In this document: one piece after another, positions 1 through 5,814 of the stretch
How the letters are laid out: every line of letters starts with the position of its first letter
Numbering within the stretch: the first letter of the stretch is position 1
Source of the DNA: an uncultured Elusimicrobia bacterium
GTDB lineage: Bacteria > Elusimicrobiota > Elusimicrobia > Elusimicrobiales > Elusimicrobiaceae
Length of the DNA stretch: 6,023 nucleotides
Reading direction: 5' to 3'
Assembly (NCBI GenBank): GCA_945483375.1
Contig: CALYRQ010000062.1
Location: 1-6,023 of the forward strand
Program-made: the position numbers and the translations under genes
The notes under the pieces: generated by a model
What the model saw: the letters and a program-made list of their open reading frames with translations, nothing else
What the model was told of the DNA's origin: nothing
Databases searched by the model: none

Positions 1-296
1 ATGCGCACTTTGTCCACGCCCTGTTTAATGGCTTCGAGTGCGAGTTTATAATCAAAATGAATGTCCGCCACCAAGGGGGTGTGAATTTGTTTTTTGATGT
101 CCCCGATGGCAAGCGCGGCCTGCATATCCGGCACGGCCACGCGGTTGATTTCGCAACCGGCGTTTTCCAGCGCAATAATTTGCGCCGCGGTGGCGTTGGC
201 GTCGCGCGTGTCGGTATTGCACATGCTCTGCACGCGTACGGGGTGGCCGGTGCCTAAAGTGAAAGGCCCTACTTTTACTTCTCTAGTCTTGTACAT
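1..296 (-). CDS. ispG: 4-hydroxy-3-methylbut-2-enyl diphosphate synthase, N-terminal part (IspG/GcpE)
   Basis: The 98 complete N-terminal codons are present and the gene runs off the left edge. IspG is the iron-sulfur enzyme of the MEP pathway that reduces methylerythritol cyclodiphosphate to HMBPP. The translation begins [20 protein letters not shown] and continues [15 protein letters not shown], then [17 protein letters not shown] and [17 protein letters not shown]. These are the conserved first strands of the IspG TIM barrel, so identification is firm. The C-terminal [4Fe-4S] cysteine domain lies outside the window. The ATG at 296-294 was chosen because it gives the canonical N-terminus and has a GGAG at 304-307, seven bases upstream. 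The start lies inside the last codons of rseP (14-nt overlap in another frame), which suggests translational coupling. Together with dxr it puts two MEP-pathway enzymes in the same cluster. Confidence 0.95.
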   Translation of the reverse strand, partial: MYKTREVKVGPFTLGTGHPVRVQSMCNTDTRDANATAAQIIALENAGCEINRVAVPDMQAALAIGDIKKQIHTPLVADIHFDYKLALEAIKQGVDKVR

Positions 297-1398
297 TTGT
301 TTTCTCCGAAGTGTTTTCCGGGGCCGCTTCTGTTTGTACGGCGGCGGTTTTGGGTTTAAAGAAAATGCGCTTGATGTCCGCGTACGACGCGTACACAACA
401 AGCAAAATCAGTAAATATAAACCGATGTTAACGGCGATGTTAAGCGTTTTTTCGGTCGGCAGTTTTTTGGTGAGGCCTTCCCACAGATAGACGAGGGCGT
501 AGCCGCCGTCCAAAATCGGAATCGGGAATAAGTTAAACATACCCACCGCCACGGACAGCATGGCGATTAAAAAGACGAAATCAAGCAGACTGCGGTGCGC
601 GGCCTGGTGAATGACGTTTACAATGCCAATCGGCCCCGCCAGTTCCGGCGCTTTTTTGCGGCTGATACTTTTCCATAAAGAGGCGAGCGAATACTCCGTC
701 CAATACCAGCACTGGTAAAAACCAAGCCCCGCGGCTTTCCACCACGGCACGGCACTAAATACGGGCATGACGGTAACGCCCAGCACATTTTTGCCGTTGA
801 AATCGGCTTCTTTGACAGCGGCGGACAAGGTTTGTCCGGCGCGTTCATAGGTTAATTTTAAATCGCCTTTGCGTTCGCCCAGTGCGTTGGTTAAATCTCC
901 CCAGTTGTTGATAAGCGTCCCGTTAATTTGGCGGATAATATCGCCCTCTTTTAAATCCAGTTTTTCGGCGGGATAGCCGGGAGCCACCGTGCCCACGGCG
1001 GCGGGAAGTTTGGCGGGGTCGGTTTCCGGCATGCCTTTGATGTAAATCAGCACGGCGAAAATCAGCGCGGCCAGCAGATAATTAAACAGCGCCCCGTTAA
1101 CCACCATAAAAAATTTGGCGTACCATTTTTTTGCCGCAAATTCGTACGGCTTGGGCGGTTCTTTGGCGTCCTGCGGGTGGAACATGGGTCCCGCGGGTTC
1201 CACAAATCCGCCGAACGGAATGGCGCGTATTTGATAGTCCGTATGGCCCACTTTTTTGTGCCATAAGATTTTACCGAACCCAAACGCAAATTCGTTGACG
1301 CGAATCCCGGTCAGGCGGCAGGCGATGTAGTGCCCAAACTCGTGAATAATTACAATCGGGCTTAGCACTACGATAACGGCGATAACGGTTAAAAGCAT
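283..1398 (-). CDS. rseP: Site-2 intramembrane zinc metalloprotease, RseP/MmpA family
   Basis: This 371-residue M50 family protease would cleave membrane-embedded substrates such as anti-sigma factors or signal-peptide remnants; the substrate here is unknown. The zinc-binding HEFGH is at residues 19-23 in the first membrane segment. The second motif, [11 protein letters not shown], is at 289-299, with D297 as the expected third zinc ligand. The conserved LAGPIGIV is at 253-260. Four hydrophobic segments are visible at roughly 4-24, 97-122, 271-293 and 322-342. A single PDZ-like domain (about 133-205) includes the [13 protein letters not shown] strand. E. coli RseP is about 450 residues with two PDZ domains, so this is the shorter one-PDZ form common in many bacteria. 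The last 25 or so residues are a hydrophilic tail rich in A, E, T and K. The start is 8 nt after the dxr stop. Identification is strong; naming it RseP rather than another S2P paralogue rests on the operon position. Confidence 0.93.
   Translation of the reverse strand: MLLTVIAVIVVLSPIVIIHEFGHYIACRLTGIRVNEFAFGFGKILWHKKVGHTDYQIRAIPFGGFVEPAGPMFHPQDAKEPPKPYEFAAKKWYAKFFMVVNGALFNYLLAALIFAVLIYIKGMPETDPAKLPAAVGTVAPGYPAEKLDLKEGDIIRQINGTLINNWGDLTNALGERKGDLKLTYERAGQTLSAAVKEADFNGKNVLGVTVMPVFSAVPWWKAAGLGFYQCWYWTEYSLASLWKSISRKKAPELAGPIGIVNVIHQAAHRSLLDFVFLIAMLSVAVGMFNLFPIPILDGGYALVYLWEGLTKKLPTEKTLNIAVNIGLYLLILLVVYASYADIKRIFFKPKTAAVQTEAAPENTSEKTNVQD
304..307 (-). promoter_or_regulatory. Shine-Dalgarno of ispG inside rseP
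   Basis: On the minus strand GGAG is followed by seven bases and the ATG at 296. The site lies within the rseP coding sequence, so ispG is read from the rseP message. It supports the chosen ispG start. Confidence 0.7.
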
Positions 1399-1403
1399 AA
1401 GTT

Positions 1404-1408
1404 CTCCT
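1404..1408 (-). promoter_or_regulatory. Shine-Dalgarno of rseP overlapping the dxr stop codon
   Basis: AGGAG on the minus strand overlaps the first two bases of the dxr TAG stop and sits five bases upstream of the rseP ATG at 1398. It fixes the rseP start and implies that ribosomes finishing dxr are next to the rseP initiation site. Confidence 0.7.
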
Positions 1409-2606
1409 AAATGGCGGCTTTTTTATACGTCTTGTCCGCAAGGACGGCCGCGGCTGCTTCGCGCGCCCACTGGTCGGCCTCGGCGGCTTGGTTGAGCGTT
1501 GCGTCGCCTTTGGTTTGCGGGGCGGCCTGTAAGACGGTATAAATCAGTTTCGGGATATCCGTAAACTTGATTTGTCCTTTTAAAAACGCGTCCACCGCAA
1601 TTTCGTCCGACGCGCTTAACACGGCGGGCAGAATACCGCCTTTGCGGGCGGCGGCAAGAGCGAGGTCCAGGCACGGGAAACGGTCAAAATCCGGCTCGAA
1701 AAATTCCAGCTTGGCGGCTTCAAATAAATTAAGTTTTTTCACCGGCCCCGGCATGCGTTTGGGGTACGTAATGGCGTACTGGATCGGCACGCGCATATCG
1801 GGTTCGCCCATTTGCGCCAAAATGGCGCCGTCGTTAAATTCCACGGCCGAGTGCACGATAGACTGCGGATGAATGACGATTTGCACTTTTTCTTCGGGCA
1901 GATTAAAAAGGTTCATGATTTCGATGGCTTCAAACCCTTTGTTCATAAGGGTAGAGGAGTCAATCGTAATTTTTTTGCCCATTTTCCAACGCGGGTGGTT
2001 TAACGCTTCTTCGGGCGTGACGGTGGATAAGGCGGCTTTGCGTTTGGCAAACGGGCCGCCGGACGCTGTCAAAAACACTTTGGAAATATCGCGCGAAATT
2101 TTGTGGTAATTGTATTCGTCGGCTTCGCCCGCCAAACATTGGAAAATGGCCGAAGGCTCGCTGTCCACGGGCAGAATGGCGGCTTCCCAGCGTTCGCACT
2201 CTTTCATGAGGGTTTTTCCGGCCATTACCATGGGTTCTTTGTTGGCGAGCGCAATCGTTTTGCCGGCTTTGATGGCGGACACGAGGGGGGTAAAACCCAC
2301 CGCGCCCACCACGCCGTTGATGACAAGGTCCGCCGTCGGCAGGGAGGCCATAAAAGACAGACTGTCGATTTCCGGCGGAAGGAGCCGCGTGCCCTGCGGA
2401 ATCTGGTCCTTGATTTTTTCGTAGCTGGCCGGATTTAACACGGCCGCAAAGCGGGGTTTAAATTGATGGATTTGTTTTAAAAATAGGTCGGTATTGTTGT
2501 TGGCCGACAACCCCAGCACGCGGTATTCTTCGCCCAACCGCGCGATTACGTCCAGCGAAGACGTACCGATGGAACCAGTGGAGCCTAAAATGACGATTTG
2601 CTTCAT
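1407..2606 (-). CDS. dxr: 1-deoxy-D-xylulose 5-phosphate reductoisomerase
   Basis: This enzyme converts DXP to 2-C-methyl-D-erythritol 4-phosphate with NADPH, the first committed MEP-pathway step, in the cytosol. At 399 residues it is the usual family length. Visible motifs are the NADPH loop GSTGSIG (8-14), ANKE (121-124), the metal-site DSE (148-150), ASGGPF (181-186), HPRWKMGKK (204-212), MNKGFE (221-226, with N222, K223 and metal ligand E226) and HPQSIVHS (246-253). Two family-conserved positions differ. The usual LANKES reads LANKEP (P125), and the usual PVDSEH reads PVDSEP (P151, at the position of E. coli His153). Later, the usual AANE-type motif reads SASDE (331-335). The frame is intact and all acidic metal ligands are present, so it is probably functional. 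The ATG overlaps the cdsA stop by 4 nt (ATGA). No strong Shine-Dalgarno is visible, so translation is probably coupled to cdsA. Confidence 0.96.
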   Translation of the reverse strand: MKQIVILGSTGSIGTSSLDVIARLGEEYRVLGLSANNNTDLFLKQIHQFKPRFAAVLNPASYEKIKDQIPQGTRLLPPEIDSLSFMASLPTADLVINGVVGAVGFTPLVSAIKAGKTIALANKEPMVMAGKTLMKECERWEAAILPVDSEPSAIFQCLAGEADEYNYHKISRDISKVFLTASGGPFAKRKAALSTVTPEEALNHPRWKMGKKITIDSSTLMNKGFEAIEIMNLFNLPEEKVQIVIHPQSIVHSAVEFNDGAILAQMGEPDMRVPIQYAITYPKRMPGPVKKLNLFEAAKLEFFEPDFDRFPCLDLALAAARKGGILPAVLSASDEIAVDAFLKGQIKFTDIPKLIYTVLQAAPQTKGDATLNQAAEADQWAREAAAAVLADKTYKKAAI

Positions 2607-3421
2607 AACGTATAAAGCACCAGGTAGTAAAATAACGGCGCGAGTAACAGGTACGAGTCAAAGCGGTCCAAAAATCCGCCGTGGCCGGGGAGCAAATTGG
2701 AGGAATCTTTTACGCCCGTGGAACGTTTGATGACGGATTCGGCCAGGTCGGACACTTGGCCTACGACCGCGATTAACAGCCCCATCCAAACGGCGGCCTG
2801 TACGGAAAAAAGCGTCGGCAAAAATAGATGCCGCATGAGGACGGCTCCGCCCACGGCCAGCAGCGTCCCGCCGATGGCGCCTTCCCACGTTTTTTTCGGG
2901 CTGACTTCCTGGTTTAGTTTATGGCGGCCCAAAAAACGGCCGCAGAAATACGCGCCCGAATCGGAAATCCAGACGGTTACCATCATAAAAATCGTTAAGT
3001 ATTCGCCGTAGGTGGGGATTGCGCGCAGGTTGATTAAGTGCGCCAAAGACCACGGAATCAAAAATACCCCGGTAAACGTGTTGCATACGCGTTCCCACGA
3101 GCGTTTGGGGGTGATAACTTCAATAAAAAGTACGCCGAAAATAACAATGCTTACGGAAAGCGGATAGAGGTTATCCGGCAGGTGTATACCCGGAACGGCG
3201 GCGCGGCCCAATACGGCCACCACGGCCATTAAGATGCCGAAAAGCATCAGGCTGAGCATGTGCACGGGTTTTTTGCCGGCGGTCAGCACCAGGCCGTATT
3301 CGTACAGGCACAGGAGGATTACACAACCCACAAAAGCCATGTAAACCACGCCGCCAAAATGGATGGCGGCCAAAACAACGGGAATCCCAATCAGGGCGGT
3401 TAAAATTCTGGGTAATAGCAT
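2603..3421 (-). CDS. cdsA: Phosphatidate cytidylyltransferase (CDP-diacylglycerol synthase)
   Basis: This integral membrane enzyme makes CDP-diacylglycerol from phosphatidic acid and CTP, the branch-point precursor of bacterial phospholipids. The 272-residue protein is strongly hydrophobic, with several membrane segments. It opens with the typical MLLPRILTALIGIPVVLA. The family motifs appear in order: WISDSGAYFCGR (151-162), SPKKTWEG (174-181), VSDLAESVIKR (223-233), and the CDS signature running from S229 through K232-R233, K238-D239, the P-G-H-G-G at 245-249 and D252-R253-F254-D255. The start gives a canonical N-terminus, but no convincing Shine-Dalgarno precedes it. It is 43 nt downstream of the alkylation-repair gene, the widest gap in the operon. 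A TAAAAT at 3430-3435 could be a -10 element but has no recognisable -35. It overlaps dxr by 4 nt. Confidence 0.96.
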   Translation of the reverse strand: MLLPRILTALIGIPVVLAAIHFGGVVYMAFVGCVILLCLYEYGLVLTAGKKPVHMLSLMLFGILMAVVAVLGRAAVPGIHLPDNLYPLSVSIVIFGVLFIEVITPKRSWERVCNTFTGVFLIPWSLAHLINLRAIPTYGEYLTIFMMVTVWISDSGAYFCGRFLGRHKLNQEVSPKKTWEGAIGGTLLAVGGAVLMRHLFLPTLFSVQAAVWMGLLIAVVGQVSDLAESVIKRSTGVKDSSNLLPGHGGFLDRFDSYLLLAPLFYYLVLYTL

Positions 3422-3464
3422 ACACTACTATTTTACTACATTTGCGCGCGTACGGGGGGAAGCG

Positions 3465-4178
3465 TTATTTGCGTTTGGCTACCATAGCTTTTGTTTTGGG
3501 GAGGTTGAGTTCCCACAGAGCGTTGGTGGCTACCCAGCGGGCGGATTTGTTGTCTTCGTACAAATCCAAAATTTCCTGCGCGCAGGCGACGGCTTTGGGC
3601 GTAAGGCGCGGATTCTTTTTGCCGATGTTGCGCAAGGCCCAGTTGACGGCTTTGTATACCATCGGGCGCGCGTCGCACGCGTGGTTCTTGATGAGCGGAA
3701 GCATTTTTACCAGTTCTTCGTCCGTCGTTTTTGAGCGCGGAACGGACAAAGCCGCCAGTACGGCAAAGCCGGCGCGGCGGACAAATTCGTCTTCCCGTTT
3801 CATCCAGCGTTCGGCCAGTTTAAGGGGATTTTTGACGCGGGCAAACAGATTGCCGGCGCAGAGGTCGCAAATGTCCCAGGAGTTTAATTCCTGCGCCCAG
3901 GCGTCGAGTTTTTCGCGCGTCATTTGCGCGGGATCGGCAAGCATAGACGCCATAATGCGCGCTTCGTGGATGCGGCTGGCCCACAGCGTTTCAGCTAAGT
4001 CCTGGTCCGGCCGCGGGAGCCCTTTGACGAGCAGTCGCAGGGTGGTAACGGGCGTACCGACGGCGTACTGCGTTTGGATGCCAAAACGCTTTTGCATTTG
4101 TTCTTTAAAAGCGGGGGTGGCGTGGCGTTTGATGCGGCGGATAAGTTCCTCCGCGCGCGAACGGGTAACGGGGTTCAT
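3465..4178 (-). CDS. DNA alkylation repair protein, AlkD-like HEAT-repeat family
   Basis: A 237-residue, mostly helical protein with no membrane segment. AlkD-type DNA glycosylases excise N3- and N7-alkylated purines without flipping the base, using a curved stack of HEAT-like repeats. Family features seen are LWASRIHEARIMASML (65-80), NSWDICDLCAGNLF (99-112), REDEFVRRAGFAVLAALS (128-145) and KAVNWALRNIGKKN (176-189). W101, D102 or D105, R134 or R135, and W180 are candidates for the Trp/Asp/Arg/Trp cluster that lines the lesion site in Bacillus AlkD. Exact correspondence needs an alignment. The ATG immediately follows the uppS stop (TAA then ATG), with a GGAGG seven bases upstream inside the last uppS codons. 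Placement between uppS and cdsA is not part of the classical cluster and suggests a later insertion into the operon. The family call is firm; substrate specificity is inferred from the family only. Confidence 0.87.
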   Translation of the reverse strand: MNPVTRSRAEELIRRIKRHATPAFKEQMQKRFGIQTQYAVGTPVTTLRLLVKGLPRPDQDLAETLWASRIHEARIMASMLADPAQMTREKLDAWAQELNSWDICDLCAGNLFARVKNPLKLAERWMKREDEFVRRAGFAVLAALSVPRSKTTDEELVKMLPLIKNHACDARPMVYKAVNWALRNIGKKNPRLTPKAVACAQEILDLYEDNKSARWVATNALWELNLPKTKAMVAKRK

Positions 4179-4877
4179 TTAAATGCCTCCAAAGCGGCGG
4201 GTGCGGGTGCGGTAGGCGTCCAGCGCTTTATTAAATTCTTCTTCGGTAAAATCGGGCCACAAAACGGACGTAAAATAAAATTCGCTGTACGCCGCCTGCC
4301 ATAATAAAAAGTTGGAAAGGCGTTCTTCTCCGGATGTGCGGATAATCAATTCCGGATCCGGCAAATCGGGGTGGTAGAGGCAGGCTTGAAAATCTTCCGG
4401 CGTGACGGATGTTTTCCCTTCGGCCAACAGCGCGTTGACGGCGTGCGTGATTTCCTGCCGCGCCCCGTAATTAAGGGCCAGATTAAGCGTCAGCCCCGTA
4501 TTTTGGGCAGTGGCGGTAACGGCGTAATCCATTTTTTTAAGTACGCCCGCGGGAAGAGGCTCCCTTTCTCCGCTGACCCACAAACGGATATTGTTTTTGG
4601 CGGCGTCTTTGGTGTAACGATCCAAGGTTTGTTCCAAGAGTTTCATCAGCCCGTCAATTTCGTCTTGCGGACGGATCCAATTCTCGGTGGAAAACGCGTA
4701 GAGGGTTAAAAATTCCACACCCGCTTTTTGCGCGGCCTTGAGGGTACGTTCCACCGCTTTGGCTCCGGCGTTGTGCCCGGCCTGGCGCGGCAGACGCCGT
4801 TCTTTGGCCCAGCGGCCGTTGCCGTCCATAATAATGGCTACATGGCGGGGGGTGGAATTGGGTAAATTGTCGGACAT
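4179..4877 (-). CDS. uppS: Isoprenyl transferase, undecaprenyl diphosphate synthase
   Basis: This cis-prenyltransferase extends farnesyl diphosphate with eight isopentenyl diphosphate units to give the C55 lipid carrier for peptidoglycan and other envelope polymers. All family motifs are present: HVAIIMDGNGRWA (12-24, catalytic Asp at D18), RQAGHNAG (31-38), LYAFSTENW (59-67), LNLALNYGARQEI (131-143) and the IPP-binding stretch from D174 through RTSGE (180-184), RLSNFLLWQ (186-194) and YSEFYF (197-202), ending LWPDF. The length of 232 is slightly below the typical 240-255, with a short hydrophilic N-terminus. The ATG at 4877 gives the conserved N-terminus, but there is no clear Shine-Dalgarno. 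A TAAAAT at 4885-4890 lies so close that a leaderless or nearly leaderless transcript is possible. It is probably the first gene of the operon, since a terminator and an opposite-strand gene separate it from frr. Confidence 0.97.
   Translation of the reverse strand: MSDNLPNSTPRHVAIIMDGNGRWAKERRLPRQAGHNAGAKAVERTLKAAQKAGVEFLTLYAFSTENWIRPQDEIDGLMKLLEQTLDRYTKDAAKNNIRLWVSGEREPLPAGVLKKMDYAVTATAQNTGLTLNLALNYGARQEITHAVNALLAEGKTSVTPEDFQACLYHPDLPDPELIIRTSGEERLSNFLLWQAAYSEFYFTSVLWPDFTEEEFNKALDAYRTRTRRFGGI
4186..4190 (-). promoter_or_regulatory. Shine-Dalgarno of the AlkD-like gene, within the 3' end of uppS
   Basis: A full GGAGG on the minus strand is formed by the two glycine codons that end uppS. Seven bases separate it from the ATG at 4178. 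It fixes the start of the repair gene and indicates co-translation with uppS. Confidence 0.75.
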
Positions 4878-5018
4878 AATAGATATTTTAGCTTTTTTGG
4901 CGGCGTTTGTGCTGTCCGCACGCTGCGTGCCGTACCCTGCGCGCCGCCAACCTTCGGGGCTGACGCCTTTTTATTTTATCCGCACGCCACTTTCTGCCTG
5001 CCGGTGGGGGTTGTTTTG

Positions 5019-5030
5019 TTTTTTTTTTTT
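5019..5030 (+). repeat. Homopolymer tract of 12 T upstream of the pilin gene
   Basis: There are twelve uninterrupted T, preceded by TTGTTTTG. It ends 27 bases before the first palindrome. No stable GC-rich stem directly precedes it, so it is not an obvious terminator. Its place next to the candidate pilin promoter makes slippage-dependent expression conceivable. Confidence 0.85.
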
Positions 5031-5056
5031 GATACGATAGGTATGATTCCTATTAG
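5029..5056 (+). promoter_or_regulatory. Candidate promoter of the pilin gene
   Basis: TTGATA at 5029-5034 (five of six to the -35 consensus) is followed 16 bases later by TATTAG at 5051-5056 (four of six to -10). An alternative -10 is TATGAT at 5042-5047, but its -35 would fall in the T tract. Either would start transcription near the first palindrome. This is a weak, consensus-based guess. Confidence 0.3.
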
Positions 5057-5134
5057 TCATCCCGTAGAGTTGTTATACGGGATCTGTTGTTATGAAAAGA
5101 GGAATAGATTCCGTATAGAGACTTTACGGAATGA
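5057..5134. repeat. Inverted pair of palindromic units (REP-doublet/REPIN-like element)
   Basis: Two hairpins have identical geometry. Unit 1 has arms ATCCCGTA (5059-5066) and TACGGGAT (5076-5083). Unit 2 has arms ATTCCGTA (5108-5115) and TACGGAAT (5125-5132). Each has an 8-bp perfect stem and a 9-nt loop. Unit 1 with its flanks (5057-5085, TCAT...ATCT) matches the reverse complement of unit 2 (5106-5134) at 23 of 29 positions. The stem difference between them is compensated on both arms. A 20-nt spacer (5086-5105) separates them. The pair could fold as two hairpins or as one long hairpin. The ends TCAT and ATGA match the widely dispersed TCATCCCG-type palindromes seen in many bacterial genomes. 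Confidence 0.8.
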
Positions 5135-5145
5135 AGCTTATGGTT

Positions 5146-5150
5146 AGGAG
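5146..5150 (+). promoter_or_regulatory. Shine-Dalgarno that decides the pilin start
   Basis: AGGAG lies seven bases before the ATG at 5158. The earlier in-frame ATGs at 5131 and 5140 have no such site, and 5131 lies inside the arm of the second palindrome. This supports 5158 as the start. Confidence 0.8.
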
Positions 5151-5157
5151 AAACACA

Positions 5158-5739
5158 ATGAAAGATTTATTTGCCGTTATTCTGAATTTATTTCAGAATC
5201 CAGTTGTTAATAAATCCCATAACAAGGGCTTTACCTTAATTGAATTGTTGGTTGTTGTTCTTATTATCGGCATTTTGGCTTCCGTGGCGTTGCCGCAGTA
5301 TCAGTTTGCCGTGCAGAAAGCGCGTATGACGGAGGCGCTCACGACAATGAAAAAAGTGATGGACAATGCTGAAATGTGTATGTTGTCGGGCGCGGAAATG
5401 ACTTCTGATGGCTGCGAGTGGTTTGAAGGACTTGAACACCAAGGTTCATTGGATATTGGCAATAGTAGCGCTGTGTTGGAGACCAAAAATTTTATTTATA
5501 CTATCTATTATGGGCCGTCTGTTGTTGCCATTCCCAAATATGCGGGAAACAATATTACTGCGGATACGTTGAACAACGCCGACTATTGGCTTTGGGTGGT
5601 GCGGGCTGATCCTACGCTTGATGGTATTTCAAAAGGCACTCGCGGTTGCCTTCCGCAGAATGATAAAGGAACGGCCTTCTGCAAAAAAGTGGGCAAGTAT
5701 GAAGCAAATTGGGCTATGGGCGCCGCGTATGTGTTTTAG
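5158..5739 (+). CDS. Type IV pilin-like protein (prepilin with GFTLIE cleavage motif)
   Basis: A 193-residue prepilin, probably a surface pilus subunit or pseudopilin. The prepilin peptidase site is NKG|FTLIE, with G24 before the cut and F25 as mature residue 1. E29 is the usual Glu5. Residues 25-47 form the hydrophobic N-terminal helix (FTLIELLVVVLIIGILASVA), followed by LPQYQFAVQKARMTEAL, typical of type IV pilins. The mature protein would be 169 residues. Four cysteines (C74, C86, C164, C175) could make two disulfides, with C164-C175 closing a C-terminal loop as in pilin D-regions. The 24-residue leader is long and contains VILNLFQN (7-14), which is encoded by a palindromic repeat. The gene is opposite to and convergent with frr, divergent from uppS, and more AT-rich than its neighbours. 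No pilus assembly genes are in view. Whether it is a major pilin, minor pilin or secretion pseudopilin cannot be decided here. Confidence 0.88.
   Translation: MKDLFAVILNLFQNPVVNKSHNKGFTLIELLVVVLIIGILASVALPQYQFAVQKARMTEALTTMKKVMDNAEMCMLSGAEMTSDGCEWFEGLEHQGSLDIGNSSAVLETKNFIYTIYYGPSVVAIPKYAGNNITADTLNNADYWLWVVRADPTLDGISKGTRGCLPQNDKGTAFCKKVGKYEANWAMGAAYVF
5176..5201 (+). repeat. Third palindromic repeat, inside the prepilin leader
   Basis: Arms ATTCTGAA (5179-5186) and TTCAGAAT (5192-5199) are perfect 8-bp inverted repeats around a 5-nt loop, TTTAT. The flanks (GTTATTC...GAATCC) resemble those of unit 1 (GTCATCC...GGATCT). It is therefore probably another member of the same broad palindrome class, in the same orientation. 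Read in frame it encodes VILNLFQN of the pilin leader. Confidence 0.75.
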
Positions 5740-5757
5740 AGTACATTTTGCATAAAT

Positions 5758-5788
5758 AAAAATCCCCCTGCTAAGCAGGGGGATTTTT
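5758..5788. terminator. Bidirectional intrinsic terminator between the pilin gene and frr
   Basis: A perfect 14-bp inverted repeat has arms AAAAATCCCCCTGC (5758-5771) and GCAGGGGGATTTTT (5775-5788) around a TAA loop. The GC-rich core is flanked by A5 and T5, so it works in both directions. It lies 18 nt after the pilin stop and 26 nt after the frr stop, and would end both convergent transcripts. It also implies that uppS is not read through from frr. Confidence 0.93.
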
Positions 5789-5814
5789 ATTTTCAATTGG
5801 CAGTCTATGGCAGC

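Larger units (their letters stand above)
4878..5056. other. Divergent intergenic region between uppS and the pilin gene
   Basis: No supportable gene is seen here. The half next to uppS (about 4900-5010) is GC-rich and contains an odd-length palindrome, GCACGC-T-GCGTGC at 4918-4930. It also has a 9-bp direct repeat, TCCGCACGC, at 4915-4923 and 4979-4987. The other half is AT-rich with twelve consecutive T at 5019-5030. The region must hold the promoters for both divergent units, but I see no sequence close to consensus at both -35 and -10 for uppS. Confidence 0.6.

Noticed and set aside
3422..3464. A promoter for cdsA in the 43-nt gap, with TAAAAT at 3430-3435 as -10.
   Set aside because: The expected -35 position reads GC-rich and unlike TTGACA. 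The gap is also compatible with simple read-through from the upstream gene.
3442..4182. A 246-codon plus-strand open frame covering the whole AlkD-like gene in antisense.
   Set aside because: It mirrors the minus-strand gene, whose protein has clear family motifs. The antisense product is a low-complexity Arg/Ser/Ala-rich sequence with no recognisable domain, a common effect of GC-rich codons.
4955..5030. Possible plus-strand terminators before the T-rich runs at about 4968 and 5019.
   Set aside because: The preceding GC-rich bases give only short or bulged stems (for example CCAC/GTGG) that do not sit directly against the T runs, and no plus-strand gene ends there.
4738..5040. A 100-codon plus-strand open frame crossing the uppS start into the intergenic region.
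   Set aside because: Its first half is uppS antisense and its second half ends in the T tract (FCFFFLIR). It has no Shine-Dalgarno and no family resemblance.
5092..5118. An 8-codon micro-ORF (MKRGIDSV) in the repeat spacer, as a possible leader peptide.
   Set aside because: It has no Shine-Dalgarno, is very short, and lies wholly within the repeat doublet. Nothing supports translation.
5131..5157. A longer pilin start at ATG 5131 or 5140.
   Set aside because: Neither has a Shine-Dalgarno, and 5131 sits inside the arm of the second palindrome. ATG 5158 has AGGAG at ideal spacing.
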